From contig JAAVTG010000861.1 of assembly GCA_011947345.1 (NCBI GenBank), positions 1-45,359 on the forward strand: a stretch of 45,359 bases of DNA, given 5' to 3'. The first letter of the stretch is position 1. Each line of letters begins with the position of its first letter. The DNA is from Phytophthora quininea (lineage: Eukaryota > Oomycota > Peronosporomycetes > Peronosporales > Peronosporaceae). Shown in pieces: positions 10,612 through 21,876 of this stretch. Under the pieces are notes generated by a model. The model saw nothing but the letters and a program-made list of their open reading frames with translations, did not search any database and was not told where the DNA came from. The translations under genes and the position numbers were made by a program.

Positions 10612-11878
10612 ATGGCCGCCCCCGCCCACAACATGAAGTACCGCTTCCTCGGCAACACCGGTCTGCTCGTGTCTCGCCTCTCCCTCGGCAGCTTCGTCAA
10701 CTTCAACACGCAGTTCGACTTCGAGAAGGCCTACGACATCATGGCGTACGCTTTCCAGCACGGCGTCAACTTCTTCGACAACGCCGAGAACTACGCCGAC
10801 GGCCAGTCGGAGCAGCTGATGGGCAAGATTGTCAAGGCCGGCATCGAGCGCAGCCTCTGGAGCCGTGAGGACCTGGTGATCAGCACCAAGATCTTCTTCA
10901 GCTCCAAGATCTTCTACGGCACGGCGGGCCCCAACGACCAGGGACTCAGTCGCAAGCACATCATCGAAGGCACTAAGGCGTCGCTCAAGCGTCTCGGTTT
11001 GGACTACGTGGACCTCATTTTCTGCCACCGTCAGGACCCGTACACGCCCATGGAGGAAGTGGTGAGTGCAGCAGCAAAGGAATTGCTTAGGAGACGGGTA
11101 GGAAGATAACTTGTGGGCTGTGTGGCGTAGGTTCGTGCCATGAACTTCGTGATCGAGCAAGGCTGGGCCTTCTACTGGGGAACCAGCGAGTGGACGGCTG
11201 CTGAAATCGTGGAGGCCTGCGATGTGGCCGACCGCTTGGGTCTGATCCCACCGGTACGGAATATTGTCACTTTGTTGTTATGTGCATCAAAGGCATTTAC
11301 ATCTTGCTATCTTGATAGGCGTTCGACCAGGCGCAGTACAATATCCTCGACCGTAGCCGAGTGGACTACAACTTCGCCGATCTGTACAAGGTAAATTGCA
11401 GGAATCTGTTGTGCGTTTGTGGTCGTTATCTCACTTTTTGTCGATGACGTTCGTGCAGAAATACAAGTACGGCGTGACGGCCTTCTACCCGCTTGCTGGA
11501 GGAGTGCTCACGGGCAAGTACAGCAAGGGCGTTCCGGAAGGCTCGCGCATGGCTGACCCCATGTTCACAAAGATGCTGGCCAACGATGGCCTGGAGGAAA
11601 AGACGGCCAAGGCGCTGCAGCTTGCTGAAGTGGCCAAGGAATTGGGCTGTTCGCTGCCGCAATTGGCCATCGCCTGGAGCGCTTCGAACGAGAACGTGTC
11701 GACGTGTCTGATGGGCGCGTCGCGCGTTGAACAGTTGGAAGAGAACCTGAAGGCCATGGACGTTGTGGACAAGATCACGCCGGAGGTGCGCGCGAAGATC
11801 GACGCGATCGCGGATTTCAAGCCGTCGATCCCGACTGTCCCTGCGCGCGTGCACGAACTTCGCGGAAGGTGGCTGTAA
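10612..11878 (+). CDS. Aldo-keto reductase, Kv-beta type, copy D (four exons)
   Basis: Exons are 10612-11061, 11131-11253, 11319-11390 and 11459-11878; all junctions keep frame and give 354 residues. It carries the complete tetrad (FFDNAENYADG, ISTKIFF, IFCHR), [26 protein letters not shown], and the cofactor loop CLMGASRVEQLEENL. It follows AKR-C by about 150 bp on the same strand, a clear tandem duplicate. Everything from 10892 onward, that is from the ISTKI codons to the end, lies in the left arm of the 5.46-kb inverted repeat and is copied as the truncated AKR-E. The N-terminal 93 codons and the promoter are outside the arm, so this is the only copy of the pair that can be expressed from its own start. 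Confidence 0.92.
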
Positions 11879-11964
11879 AGGGGGATCTGCTTGCGTTGCC
11901 ACATGCAAAGAGGGCGTGTGGAAGCGAGTGCAGTCCAGAACCAACAGGAACGTCAGCTTACATT

Positions 11965-13104
11965 TTAGCGCTTCTCTGGAAAGGGGAGGAGCGGCTGCCA
12001 TGTTCAAAATGTATGCGTTGTCCAGTTCTCCTCCTCCTGTTCCCCTCCTTATCCTTACAAGCGCTCGGAAGACGTGGTTGGTTCCTCAACTCACCTCGTC
12101 AAGAAGAGCAGCATGGCATCTAGTCCAGCACCCGCGCGTCGACACCTTCACTAAGAGCGACAGCATGGTCCAAGACGACACGCAGTTGCTTGCTGGACGA
12201 CACGTTACTGCGGGCCGCAATAGTCCAGAAGGTTGTGGCAGCGTGCATGCATGGGTGATTGACCAGCACCACGGGGGTGCCAAGAATTCTACGCCACGGG
12301 CGGACGCCTGTCCGGCAGCTGCTTGGCAGGGATTGCAAGACCGGTAGAGCGCTTGGGGAGTCGGTCCACTTGGCAAAACCTTGGCCGCCGAAGGCCTTGT
12401 GACAAGAAGCAGCTTCCGGGAGCTTGTCTCGAGGTTTTGGGCAGCCGTGGATTTCACCGTTGGCGCGTGAACAAGAATGGAGACGCTTGGGAAATCGCTG
12501 CCACACCTTCACTTGCACCGCCACAGCACGCGGTGTTTGGCTCTCGCGTGGCAAGTCCACGGCCGCCGACCTGCGCTAGACGCTCGTAAAGTGACTGTGC
12601 GGCGACGACAACCTGGGCGCTTCCGGCGGTTTAGAAACGCGAGACATAGACCAGACGTCCAACTTCAACGTGCCAGCATTTCTAATGGATTCTAAACGGA
12701 CGGATCTAATTGCTATAGAAACGATTCCCGGCGGTCCCAGCAGTCGAGAGATCCCGTCGTGGCCTCCACCTGATCATGGCAACGGCGTGAAGAGGCTCCA
12801 TGATCAAGCGAGCGGTACGGGCGTTGGAGAGCGGGCTTCTTTCATGGCGAGACTGCTATGAGTCAACACCCGGCATGTGTTGGAGGTTTATAGCAAGGTA
12901 GCAGTGCTCGAGGCTGCTTGGAAGGCGATGATCTGTGCGACGGTCTGTGCGATGGTCTGCTTGGCGCGGGGTGCTGCAGACGCGCGCCACGGCACCAAGC
13001 AAATAGTGTTCTAAGTTGACGCGTTGAAGTGGCCCCCACCTGACCTAGCATTCATCCCACCGTCCAAGCGGAGTCTCGGCGAGTGACGTACCAGCGTGGC
13101 AAGC
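11965..13104 (-). repeat. Repeat unit R, copy R1
   Basis: A unit of about 1.14 kb, also present inverted as R2 (17007-18144) and R3 (21877-23016). R1 and R3 are parts of the inverted-repeat arms and match each other almost exactly; R2 differs from both at scattered sites. The unit contains a degenerate PPDK 5' fragment, a short tandem of ACCATCGCACAG and, at its AKR-proximal end, the motif GAACTGGACAACGC that recurs near 28416. No intact gene was seen in it. Confidence 0.85.
12114..12410 (+). pseudogene. PPDK 5' pseudogene fragment in R1
   Basis: Translated pieces LVQHPRVDTFTKSDSMVQDDTQLLAG and FYATGGRLSG match PPDK residues [27 protein letters not shown] and [11 protein letters not shown] in the same order. 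An ATG sits at the equivalent start. Indels put the pieces in different frames, and the block is shorter than the functional sequence. It points away from PPDK1 and towards it in inverse order, so it is an older, separate PPDK copy rather than part of the recent duplication. Confidence 0.7.
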
Positions 13105-13570
13105 TGCGGCCGACGCGTGCCAACACTTGACACCGTCACTGGGCCAGTCAATAAGGCTTGCCTGCAGGTAGCTTGATCGCGCCTTGCTGTGGACCCTGCC
13201 AGCATTGACTCAGCTTGCCGAAGTCCCTTGCCGACAAGGACGCTGCTGATGACACCACAGTAAAAGCCAACACTTCAAACATGTTCAAAAGATATTCTTC
13301 ATTCAATACTTGCTTGGGCAGATCGCCCGACACTACATATATTACTACTGGCTGGCAACCACAGCTCCACAAAGCTCCCCGCGGTGCCGTGCGATGCCCG
13401 ACCCGCGCTAGAACGCAGACTGACCAAAGCAACGCCCCGATGCGACCCGCACGCCAACACAAACACCACGAACCAGCTCCATTGTCATCGCCGCAGCCCA
13501 ACCGCCTAGGCCGCCACCTCGCTTCGGTTTTGCAGCCCAGACCGCGCCCGCCTCACTGCCACACCACTGC
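13105..13570 (-). other. 3' flank of PPDK copy 1
   Basis: Non-coding in appearance, about 465 bp between the PPDK1 stop and R1. It is shared with 21413-21876 as part of the inverted-repeat arms. It should contain the PPDK 3' UTR. Overlapping ORFs here are unrelated to known proteins. Confidence 0.5.
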
Positions 13571-16274
13571 TTACGCGGCGGGGCCGGGGCCGCTCTTCTT
13601 TAGCTTCAGCGCTGCCTGCGCCGCCGCCAGTCGAGCGATCATCACGCGCATCGGAGAGCACGACACGTACCGCAGACCCACCTTCTCGAAGAACTCGATC
13701 GACTGCGGGTCGCCGCCGTGCTCGCCGCAGATGCCCAGCTCGATCTTCGGGCGCGTCGCGCGGCCGCGCTCCACGGCCAGGCGCACCAGCTCGCCCACGC
13801 CCTCCGTGTCCAGCGTCTCGAACGGGTCCTTCTCCAGCACGCCGTTCTTCACATAGTACGACAGGAACTTGGCCTGCGCGTCGTCGCGAGAGATGCCAAA
13901 CGTCATCTGCGTCAGGTCGTTCGTGCCGAACGAGAAGAACTCCGCCACCTGGGCCAGCTTGCCGGCCTGCAGCGCCGCGCGGCACCTCGATCATCGTGCC
14001 CACCTTGTACTGGAACGACTTGCCGCTCTGGCCGATCACGTCCTGCACCACCTTCTTCACCAGCTTCACCTGCTGCTCCAGCTCCTCGAACGAGCCCACC
14101 AACGGGATCATGATGTGCGGGTGCACCGAGATGCCCTCGCTCGACACCTTCACGGCGGCCTGCGCGATGGCCTTGGCCTGCATCTCCGTGATGCCCGGGT
14201 GTACGATGCCCAACCGGCAGCCACGCAGACCCATCATCGGGTTGGCCTCCTTCAGGCCCTCCAGACGCGCCTGCACCGTCGCCTTGCTCACGTGCATCTC
14301 CTCCGACAGCGTCGCACACAGCTCTTCCAACGCGCTGCCCTCGTGCGGCAGGAACTCGTGCAGTGGCGGGTCCAGCAGTCGGATTGTCACCGGCAGGCCG
14401 TCCATCGCGCGGAAGATGCCCTCGAAGTCGCCCTGCTGGAACGTGCACAGCGCGTCCAGAGACTGCTGCTGCGCCGGAGACTGCAGCTCCACGGCGCCGA
14501 TCATGCGGCGCACGGCGGCGATGCGCTGCGCCGAGCTGAAGAACATGTGCTCCGTGCGCGTGAGCCCGATGCCCTGCGCGCCGTGCTTGCGAGCCTCGAG
14601 CGCATCCTCGGGCGTGTCCGCGTTCGTCCATACCTGCATGCGGCGGTGCGCGTCCACCCACTTCATGAACTGCTCCAGGTCGCCGCTCATCGACGCCTCC
14701 TGCAGCGCCTGCTCGCCCTTGATCACCTCGCCTGTCGTGCCGTTCACACTGATGTAGTCGCCCTCCTTCAGCGTCAGCTCACTGCCGCTCGCCGTGTTCA
14801 CGACCATCGTTTTGGTGCTCGCGTCGATGCTCAGCGCGCTGCAGCCGCACACGCACGGCTTGCCCCAGCCTCGCGCCACCACGGCGGCGTGCGACGTCAT
14901 GCCGCCGCGAGACGTCAGGATGCCCTCGGCCGCATGCATGCCGCCCACGTCCTCGGGCGACGTCTCCTCGCGCACCAGCATCACCTTCTCGCCGCGCTCG
15001 AACCACGCCTCGGCGTCGGCCGCCGTGAACACGATCTTGCCCACCGCGGCGCCGGGAGACGCCGGCAGGCCCCGGCACATCACGTCCTTCTGGTAGCCCT
15101 TCTCGTCGGCGAAGCTCGGGTGCAGCAACTGGTCCAGGTGGCGCGGCTCCACCAGCATCACGGCCTCCTCCTCGGTGACCAGCTTCTCGCGCCACATGTC
15201 CACGGCGATCTTGAGCGCGGCGGGGCCCGTGCGCTTGCCGTTACGCGTCTGCAGCATGAACAGCACACCGTCCTGCACCGTGAACTCCGTGTCCTGCACG
15301 TCCTTGAAGTGTGTCTCGAGCGTGTGCACGGTCTTGTCGAGCTGCTGGTACACCTCGGGCATCTTGCCGGCCAGCTCCGAGATGGGCTGCGGCGTGCGGA
15401 TGCCCGCCACCACGTCCTCGCCCTGCGCGTTCAGCAGGAACTCGCCGTACAGCTTGTTGTCGCCGTTGGCCGGGTTGCGCGTGAACAGCACGCCCGTGCA
15501 CGACTGGTCGTTGATGTTGCCGTACACCATGGCCTGCACGTTCACGGCCGTGCCCTTGAGCCCCGTGATCTTGTTGATCTCGCGGTATTTGACGGCGCGC
15601 GGGATGTTCCACGAGCGGAACACGGCCTCGATGCCCATGCGCATCTGCTCCCACGGGTCCGTGGGGAAGCGCTGGCTGTGGGCCTCGTACACCTTCTTGT
15701 ACTTCTCCACGAGCTCCTTGAGGTCGGCGGCCGTCAGCTCCACGTCGAACGTGACGCCGCGCGCCTGCTTCATCTTGGTCAGCTCGGCCTCGAAGTCGTC
15801 GTGCGGGATCTCGAGCACCACGTCGCCGAACATCTGCAGCAGGCGGCGGTAGCAGTCGAACGCGAAGCGCTCGCCGCCGCGCTTGGCCACGCCCAGCACG
15901 ATGTCGTCGTTCAGGCCCAGGTTGAGCACCGTGTCCATCATGCCGGGCATTGAGATGGCGGCGCCCGAGCGCACCGACACGAGCAGCGGGCGGGTCGCGT
16001 CGCCGAACTTGACGCTTCCGAGCGTCTTCTCCATGAGCTGCACGCCCTCGCGCACCTCGTCCATGAGGCCGTCGGGCAGGCGCCCGCCCACGGCGTAGAA
16101 TTCCTGGCACACCTCCGTCGTGATGGTCAGTCCGGGCGGCACGTTCACGCCGTCGCGGGCCATCTGGCACAGGTTGGCGCCCTTGCCGCCCAGCAGCGGC
16201 TTCATGTTGCCCTGGCCCAGGCTCGCGCCCTTGACGAACGTGAACACACGCGGGTGCTGCAGGACTTGTGCCAT
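13571..16274 (-). CDS. ppdK: Pyruvate phosphate dikinase, copy 1 (2-bp frameshift)
   Basis: Near-identical to copy 2 at the nucleotide level but lacks two bases of a GC run at about 13975-13982. This shifts the frame at EVPRGA, so translation would leave the PEP-binding barrel about 120 residues before the normal end and lose the catalytic Cys motif GICGEHGG. The continuation in the correct frame, from [17 protein letters not shown] to the stop at 13571, is perfectly conserved, which points to a very recent mutation or a base-calling error. The ATP-grasp and phosphohistidine domains upstream ([15 protein letters not shown]) are intact. Only 75 bp upstream of the ATG are shared with copy 2. 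Confidence 0.85.
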
Positions 16275-16320
16275 GGCTTGGTAGTTGGTTGGTAGTAGTT
16301 GGTCTTCTCTTGAGTTGGTC

Positions 16321-16336
16321 AGTTGAGGAATGAGCT
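16321..16336 (-). promoter_or_regulatory. Oomycete Initiator of PPDK copy 1
   Basis: Read on the minus strand this is GCTCATTCCTCAACTG, matching the oomycete Initiator consensus GCTCATTYYNCAWTTT at all but two positions. It lies about 50-60 nt upstream of the ATG at 16274 and inside the shared arm, so both PPDK copies keep it. Confidence 0.7.
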
Positions 16337-16349
16337 CTGGCAGCGGCGC

Positions 16350-17006
16350 CGCTCGGTCAAGGTCAGCGGTGCTAGTCGCGAGGGGGCAGCCAGTTGTGAG
16401 AGAAACACGCTTTGATGGGGTCGCGCAGTCAATTTTGGTAAGTCAACGACAGAATTCGACTTCAATATTGCAGTGTCAGAGACGAGGCATAATTCGGAAA
16501 TGCCGCGTTTTCTGCTGGTTAGAAATTGCTATCTCGGAAGTAGAAACGAGGACTTCCGGCGCTTTAGATTAACCTTTATCAGGCCCACCAGCATCGTTCG
16601 CCCAAGTCAACCAAGAATCCTGTAGGCCTCTTGCTCTGTTTGGTTGCTCCTCGTAAATGTTTTGGCCACTTGGACCGAGCCGTGGTTCCTTCTTGATTGC
16701 TCGGGGCTACTTTGGTTTTCGAAACGTTAGCGCGGCGTTGGCGCCAAGAAACTTCAATCATTCGCTGTCAATACTTCAGGATCAAGGTCTGAAGCAGTAC
16801 AGCCAGCAAAAACAAGCAGCAGCACGATATTCTGCACGACGTGTCATGCATGGTACGTGGCAACTCCGTCGCTTTCCGTGTCGCCATCTGAGCTGCTAAG
16901 GTAGTAGGAATACCTGTCTGACTGCACGGTGTGCTACTAGAGACCAACACCCCTTGGCCCACTTGGTCCATCAGGACCTGTGGGCACGTGTCGAACACCT
17001 CGACCA
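16350..17006. other. Unique upstream region of PPDK copy 1
   Basis: About 660 bp of single-copy sequence between the left arm and R2. It is the upstream promoter region of PPDK1 and differs completely from the PPDK2 upstream region at 18145-18631. No gene is recognisable. The last 25 bp show weak similarity to the flank of R3, so the R2 edge is slightly soft. Confidence 0.5.
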
Positions 17007-18144
17007 CAGCTTGCCACGCTGGTACGTCACTCGCCGAGACTCCGCTTGGACGGTGGGATGAATGCTAGGTCAGGTGGGGGCCACTTCAACGCGTCAACTT
17101 AGAACACTATTTGCTTGGTGCCGTGGCGCGCGTCTGCAGCACCCCGCGCCAAGCAGACCATCGCACAGACCATCGCACAGACCATCGCCTTCCAAGCAGC
17201 CTCGAGCACTGCTACCTTGCTATAAACCTCCAACACATGCCGGGTGTTGACTCATAGCAGTCTCGCCATGAAAGAAGCCCGCTCTCCAACGCCCGTACCG
17301 CTCGCTTGATCATGGAGCCTCTTCACGCCGTTGCCATGATCAGGTGGAGGCCACGACGGGATCTCTCGACTGCTGGGACCGCCGGGAATCGTTTCTATAG
17401 CATTAGATCCGTCCGTTTAGAATCCATTAGAAATGCTGGCACGTTGAAGTTGGACGTCTGGTCTATGTCTCGCGTTTCTAAACCGCCGGAAGCGCCCAGG
17501 TTGTCGTCGCCGCACAGTCACTTTACGAGCGTCTAGCGCAGGTCGGCGGCCGTGGACTTGCCACGCGAGAGCCAAACACCGCGTGCTGTGGCGGTGCAAG
17601 TGAAGGTGTGGCAGCGATTTCCCAAGCGTCTCCATTCTTGTTCACGCGCCAACGGTGAAATCCACGGCTGCCCAAAACCTCGAGACAAGCTCCCGGAAGC
17701 TGCTTCTTGTCACAGGCCTTCGGCGGCCAAGGTTTTGCCAAGTGGACCGACTCCCCAAGCGCTCTACCGGTCTTGCAATCCCTGCCAAGCAGCTGCCGGA
17801 CAGGCGTCCGCCCGTGGCGTAGAATTCTTGGCACCCCCGTGGTGCTGGTCAATCACCCATGCATGCACGCTGCCACAACCTTCTGGACTATTGCGGCCCG
17901 CAGTAACGTGTCGTCCAGCAAGCAACTGCGTGTCGTCTTGGACCATGCTGTCGCTCTTAGTGAAGGTGTCGACGCGCGGGTGCTGGACTAGATGCCATGC
18001 TGCTCTTCTTGACGAGGTGAGTTGAGGAACCAACCACGTCTTCCGAGCGCTTGTAAGGATAAGGAGGGGAACAGGAGGAGGAGAACTGGACAACGCGTAC
18101 ATTTTGAACATGACAGCCGCTCCTCCCTTTCCAGAGAAGCGCTA
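17007..18144 (+). repeat. Repeat unit R, copy R2 (in the inverted-repeat spacer)
   Basis: This 1,138-bp block has the same orientation as R3 (21877-23016) and is inverted to R1. It matches from CAGCTTGCCACGCTGG to AGAGAAGCGCTA and then stops, exactly where the AKR 3' flank continues in R1 and R3. It has scattered substitutions not shared by R1 or R3, for example in the ACCATCGCACAG tandem. Confidence 0.85.
17700..17998 (-). pseudogene. PPDK 5' pseudogene fragment in R2
   Basis: Same degenerate PPDK start as in R1 (LVQHPRVDTFTKSDS… and FYATGGRLSG), here on the minus strand, so it is divergent from PPDK copy 2. Confidence 0.65.
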
Positions 18145-18631
18145 CAATTTACAAACTGGAAGCGCTCTGATCTAGTTGATTCGCTTGGTAGAGAACAGTG
18201 CGCCGGGGAACAAACATGCGCGTCGTCATCAATAGACACAACGGCGCTTGGAACATGTAGCCATATCTTTTATGTTGAAGTGCGATATAGACATAAACCA
18301 TGCAGCAGTGTAGACGAAGGAGAGCGAATTTGTATTTTTTGTATGTTGTCCGTGAAGTGGATCGGGTGGCCGTGGGCCTCTTATCACTCTCGTAGCGAAC
18401 AGCATTTGTGGTGCGCATTGCGTTGCTCCCTCATGAACGCGTTGCTCATATCCAGCCAAGTTTCTAATTCCTTTAGAAACGAATGCTTCGTCTATGCTGC
18501 TTGTTTTTGTGCACACGAAAGTCGACACGTGACGCCGTTTCGTCTCGAGCAAGTTGAAGTGTTCACCTTCGAGCAATCCACGTTCCTTTCAACGGCACCA
18601 GCAGATGCCCGCCTCGACGACAGTCCAAGCC
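18145..18631. other. Unique upstream region of PPDK copy 2
   Basis: About 490 bp of single-copy sequence between R2 and the right arm, presumably the distal promoter of PPDK2. It has no similarity to the PPDK1 upstream region. The long open frame through it into PPDK2 is not supported as coding. Confidence 0.5.
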
Positions 18632-18645
18632 GCGCCGCTGCCAGA

Positions 18646-18661
18646 GCTCATTCCTCAACTG
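18646..18661 (+). promoter_or_regulatory. Oomycete Initiator of PPDK copy 2
   Basis: GCTCATTCCTCAACTG lies 46-61 nt upstream of the ATG at 18707 and fits the oomycete Initiator consensus GCTCATTYYNCAWTTT. Only 14 bp further upstream the shared arm ends, so the two copies share the start site but not the distal promoter. Confidence 0.7.
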
Positions 18662-18706
18662 ACCAACTCAAGAGAAGACCAACTACTACCAACCAACTAC
18701 CAAGCC

Positions 18707-21412
18707 ATGGCACAAGTCCTGCAGCACCCGCGTGTGTTCACGTTCGTCAAGGGCGCGAGCCTGGGCCAGGGCAACATGAAGCCGCTGCTGGGCGGCAAGG
18801 GCGCCAACCTGTGCCAGATGGCCCGCGACGGCGTGAACGTGCCGCCCGGACTGACCATCACGACGGAGGTGTGCCAGGAATTCTACGCCGTGGGCGGGCG
18901 CCTGCCCGACGGCCTCATGGACGAGGTGCGCGAGGGCGTGCAGCTCATGGAGAAGACGCTCGGAAGCGTCAAGTTCGGCGACGCGACCCGCCCGCTGCTC
19001 GTGTCGGTGCGCTCGGGCGCCGCCATCTCAATGCCCGGCATGATGGACACGGTGCTCAACCTGGGCCTGAACGACGACATCGTGCTGGGCGTGGCCAAGC
19101 GCGGCGGCGAGCGCTTCGCGTTCGACTGCTACCGCCGCCTGCTGCAGATGTTCGGCGACGTGGTGCTCGAGATCCCGCACGACGACTTCGAGGCCGAGCT
19201 GACCAAGATGAAGCAGGCGCGCGGCGTCACGTTCGACGTGGAGCTGACGGCCGCCGACCTCAAGGAGCTCGTGGAGAAGTACAAGAAGGTGTACGAGGCC
19301 CACAGCCAGCGCTTCCCCACGGACCCGTGGGAGCAGATGCGCATGGGCATCGAGGCCGTGTTCCGCTCGTGGAACATCCCGCGCGCCGTCAAATACCGCG
19401 AGATCAACAAGATCACGGGGCTCAAGGGCACGGCCGTGAACGTGCAGGCCATGGTGTACGGCAACATCAACGACCAGTCGTGCACGGGCGTGCTGTTCAC
19501 GCGCAACCCGGCCAACGGCGACAACAAGCTGTACGGCGAGTTCCTGCTGAACGCGCAGGGCGAGGACGTGGTGGCGGGCATCCGCACGCCGCAGCCCATC
19601 TCGGAGCTGGCCGGCAAGATGCCCGAGGTGTACCAGCAGCTCGACAAGACCGTGCACACGCTCGAGACACACTTCAAGGACGTGCAGGACACGGAGTTCA
19701 CGGTGCAGGACGGTGTGCTGTTCATGCTGCAGACGCGTAACGGCAAGCGCACGGGCCCCGCCGCGCTCAAGATCGCCGTGGACATGTGGCGCGAGAAGCT
19801 GGTCACCGAGGAGGAGGCCGTGATGCTGGTGGAGCCGCGCCACCTGGACCAGTTGCTGCACCCGAGCTTCGCCGACGAGAAGGGCTACCAGAAGGACGTG
19901 ATGTGCCGGGGCCTGCCGGCGTCTCCCGGCGCCGCGGTGGGCAAGATCGTGTTCACGGCGGCCGACGCCGAGGCGTGGTTCGAGCGCGGCGAGAAGGTGA
20001 TGCTGGTGCGCGAGGAGACGTCGCCCGAGGACGTGGGCGGCATGCATGCGGCCGAGGGCATCCTGACGTCTCGCGGCGGCATGACGTCGCACGCCGCCGT
20101 GGTGGCGCGAGGCTGGGGCAAGCCGTGCGTGTGCGGCTGCAGCGCGCTGAGCATCGACGCGAGCACCAAAACGATGGTCGTGAACACGGCGAGCGGCAGT
20201 GAGCTGACGCTGAAGGAGGGCGACTACATCAGTGTGAACGGCACGACAGGCGAGGTGATCAAGGGCGAGCAGGCGCTGCAGGAGGCGTCGATGAGCGGCG
20301 ACCTGGAGCAGTTCATGAAGTGGGTGGACGCGCACCGCCGCATGCAGGTATGGACGAACGCGGACACGCCCGAGGATGCGCTCGAGGCTCGCAAGCACGG
20401 CGCGCAGGGCATCGGGCTCACGCGCACGGAGCACATGTTCTTCAGCTCGGCGCAGCGCATCGCCGCCGTGCGCCGCATGATCGGCGCCGTGGAGCTGCAG
20501 TCTCCGGCGCAGCAGCAGTCTCTGGACGCGCTGTGCACGTTCCAGCAGGGCGACTTCGAGGGCATCTTCCGCGCGATGGACGGCCTGCCGGTGACAATCC
20601 GACTGCTGGACCCGCCACTGCACGAGTTCCTGCCGCACGAGGGCAGCGCGTTGGAAGAGCTGTGTGCGACGCTGTCGGAGGAGATGCACGTGAGCAAGGC
20701 GACGGTGCAGGCGCGTCTGGAGGGCCTGAAGGAGGCCAACCCGATGATGGGTCTGCGTGGCTGCCGGTTGGGCATCGTACACCCGGGCATCACGGAGATG
20801 CAGGCCAAGGCCATCGCGCAGGCCGCCGTGAAGGTGTCGAGCGAGGGCATCTCGGTGCACCCGCACATCATGATCCCGTTGGTGGGCTCGTTCGAGGAGC
20901 TGGAGCAGCAGGTGAAGCTGGTGAAGAAGGTGGTGCAGGACGTGATCGGCCAGAGCGGCAAGTCGTTCCAGTACAAGGTGGGCACGATGATCGAGGTGCC
21001 GCGCGGCGCGCTGCAGGCCGGCAAGCTGGCCCAGGTGGCGGAGTTCTTCTCGTTCGGCACGAACGACCTGACGCAGATGACGTTTGGCATCTCTCGCGAC
21101 GACGCGCAGGCCAAGTTCCTGTCGTACTATGTGAAGAACGGCGTGCTGGAGAAGGACCCGTTCGAGACGCTGGACACGGAGGGCGTGGGCGAGCTGGTGC
21201 GCCTGGCCGTGGAGCGCGGCCGCGCGACGCGCCCGAAGATCGAGCTGGGCATCTGCGGCGAGCACGGCGGCGACCCGCAGTCGATCGAGTTCTTCGAGAA
21301 GGTGGGTCTGCGGTACGTGTCGTGCTCTCCGATGCGCGTGATGATCGCTCGACTGGCGGCGGCGCAGGCAGCGCTGAAGCTAAAGAAGAGCGGCCCCGGC
21401 CCCGCCGCGTAA
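18707..21412 (+). CDS. ppdK: Pyruvate phosphate dikinase, copy 2 (intact)
   Basis: The single exon encodes 901 residues, close to the usual 870-900. PPDK interconverts ATP, phosphate and pyruvate with AMP, diphosphate and PEP, and replaces or reverses pyruvate kinase in several protists including oomycetes. Domains in order: ATP-grasp nucleotide-binding domain (about 1-340, with [13 protein letters not shown] near the start and [21 protein letters not shown]), phosphohistidine swivel domain with His462 and regulatory-type Thr460 in [15 protein letters not shown], and the C-terminal PEP/pyruvate TIM barrel with [11 protein letters not shown] and catalytic Cys850 in [11 protein letters not shown]. 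No targeting peptide is visible, so it is probably cytosolic. The ATG at 18707 is chosen because it begins the conserved [13 protein letters not shown] and because the Initiator lies just upstream. Confidence 0.95.
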   Translation: MAQVLQHPRVFTFVKGASLGQGNMKPLLGGKGANLCQMARDGVNVPPGLTITTEVCQEFYAVGGRLPDGLMDEVREGVQLMEKTLGSVKFGDATRPLLVSVRSGAAISMPGMMDTVLNLGLNDDIVLGVAKRGGERFAFDCYRRLLQMFGDVVLEIPHDDFEAELTKMKQARGVTFDVELTAADLKELVEKYKKVYEAHSQRFPTDPWEQMRMGIEAVFRSWNIPRAVKYREINKITGLKGTAVNVQAMVYGNINDQSCTGVLFTRNPANGDNKLYGEFLLNAQGEDVVAGIRTPQPISELAGKMPEVYQQLDKTVHTLETHFKDVQDTEFTVQDGVLFMLQTRNGKRTGPAALKIAVDMWREKLVTEEEAVMLVEPRHLDQLLHPSFADEKGYQKDVMCRGLPASPGAAVGKIVFTAADAEAWFERGEKVMLVREETSPEDVGGMHAAEGILTSRGGMTSHAAVVARGWGKPCVCGCSALSIDASTKTMVVNTASGSELTLKEGDYISVNGTTGEVIKGEQALQEASMSGDLEQFMKWVDAHRRMQVWTNADTPEDALEARKHGAQGIGLTRTEHMFFSSAQRIAAVRRMIGAVELQSPAQQQSLDALCTFQQGDFEGIFRAMDGLPVTIRLLDPPLHEFLPHEGSALEELCATLSEEMHVSKATVQARLEGLKEANPMMGLRGCRLGIVHPGITEMQAKAIAQAAVKVSSEGISVHPHIMIPLVGSFEELEQQVKLVKKVVQDVIGQSGKSFQYKVGTMIEVPRGALQAGKLAQVAEFFSFGTNDLTQMTFGISRDDAQAKFLSYYVKNGVLEKDPFETLDTEGVGELVRLAVERGRATRPKIELGICGEHGGDPQSIEFFEKVGLRYVSCSPMRVMIARLAAAQAALKLKKSGPGPAA

Positions 21413-21876
21413 GCAGTGGTGTGGCAGTGAGGCGGGCGCGGTCTGGGCTGCAAAACCGAAGCGAGGTGGCGGCCTAGGCGGTTGGGCTGCGGCGATGACA
21501 ATGGAGCTGGTTCGTGGTGTTTGTGTTGGCGTGCGGGTCGCATCGGGGCGTTGCTTTGGTCAGTCTGCGTTCTAGCGCGGGTCGGGCATCGCACGGCACC
21601 GCGGGGAGCTTTGTGGAGCTGTGGTTGCCAGCCAGTAGTAATATATGTAGTGTCGGGCGATCTGCCCAAGCAAGTATTGAATGAAGAATATCTTTTGAAC
21701 ATGTTTGAAGTGTTGGCTTTTACTGTGGTGTCATCAGCAGCGTCCTTGTCGGCAAGGGACTTCGGCAAGCTGAGTCAATGCTGGCAGGGTCCACAGCAAG
21801 GCGCGATCAAGCTACCTGCAGGCAAGCCTTATTGACTGGCCCAGTGACGGTGTCAAGTGTTGGCACGCGTCGGCCG
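21413..21876 (+). other. 3' flank of PPDK copy 2
   Basis: About 460 bp between the PPDK2 stop and R3, the mirror of 13105-13570. It probably includes the 3' UTR. The first 70 bp recur in shortened form at 24082-24130. Confidence 0.5.

Larger units (their letters stand above)
10892..16349. repeat. Left arm of 5.46-kb inverted repeat (AKR / R / PPDK)
   Basis: This 5,458-bp segment is near-identical to the reverse complement of 18632-24089, also 5,458 bp. It holds the AKR-D 3' part, repeat unit R1 and PPDK copy 1. The arms differ by a few substitutions and small indels, for example a 2-bp loss in PPDK1 and a 1-bp loss in AKR-E. The inner end sits in a perfect 12-bp palindrome at 16342-16353. 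Flanking bases on both sides diverge at once. Confidence 0.93.

Noticed and set aside
12086..12700. ORFs of 70-194 codons in unit R, present three times
   Set aside because: Repetition follows from DNA duplication. Parts are shifted frames of a PPDK pseudogene, and the reading frames differ between R2 and R1/R3.
17158..17190. CRISPR-like or satellite array from the ACCATCGCACAG tandem
   Set aside because: Only about three 12-bp units with no spacers; a simple tandem repeat in unit R.
18022..19740. 572-codon frame entering PPDK2 from the spacer
   Set aside because: Its second half is the +1 frame of PPDK and the first half crosses the spacer; the twin arm shows the same shadow.
19028..21265. 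Open frame of 745 codons antisense to PPDK2, and its twin over PPDK1 (13869-15953)
   Set aside because: Rich in His, Arg, Leu and Ala with no domain; it is the shadow of strongly GC-biased third codon positions in PPDK.
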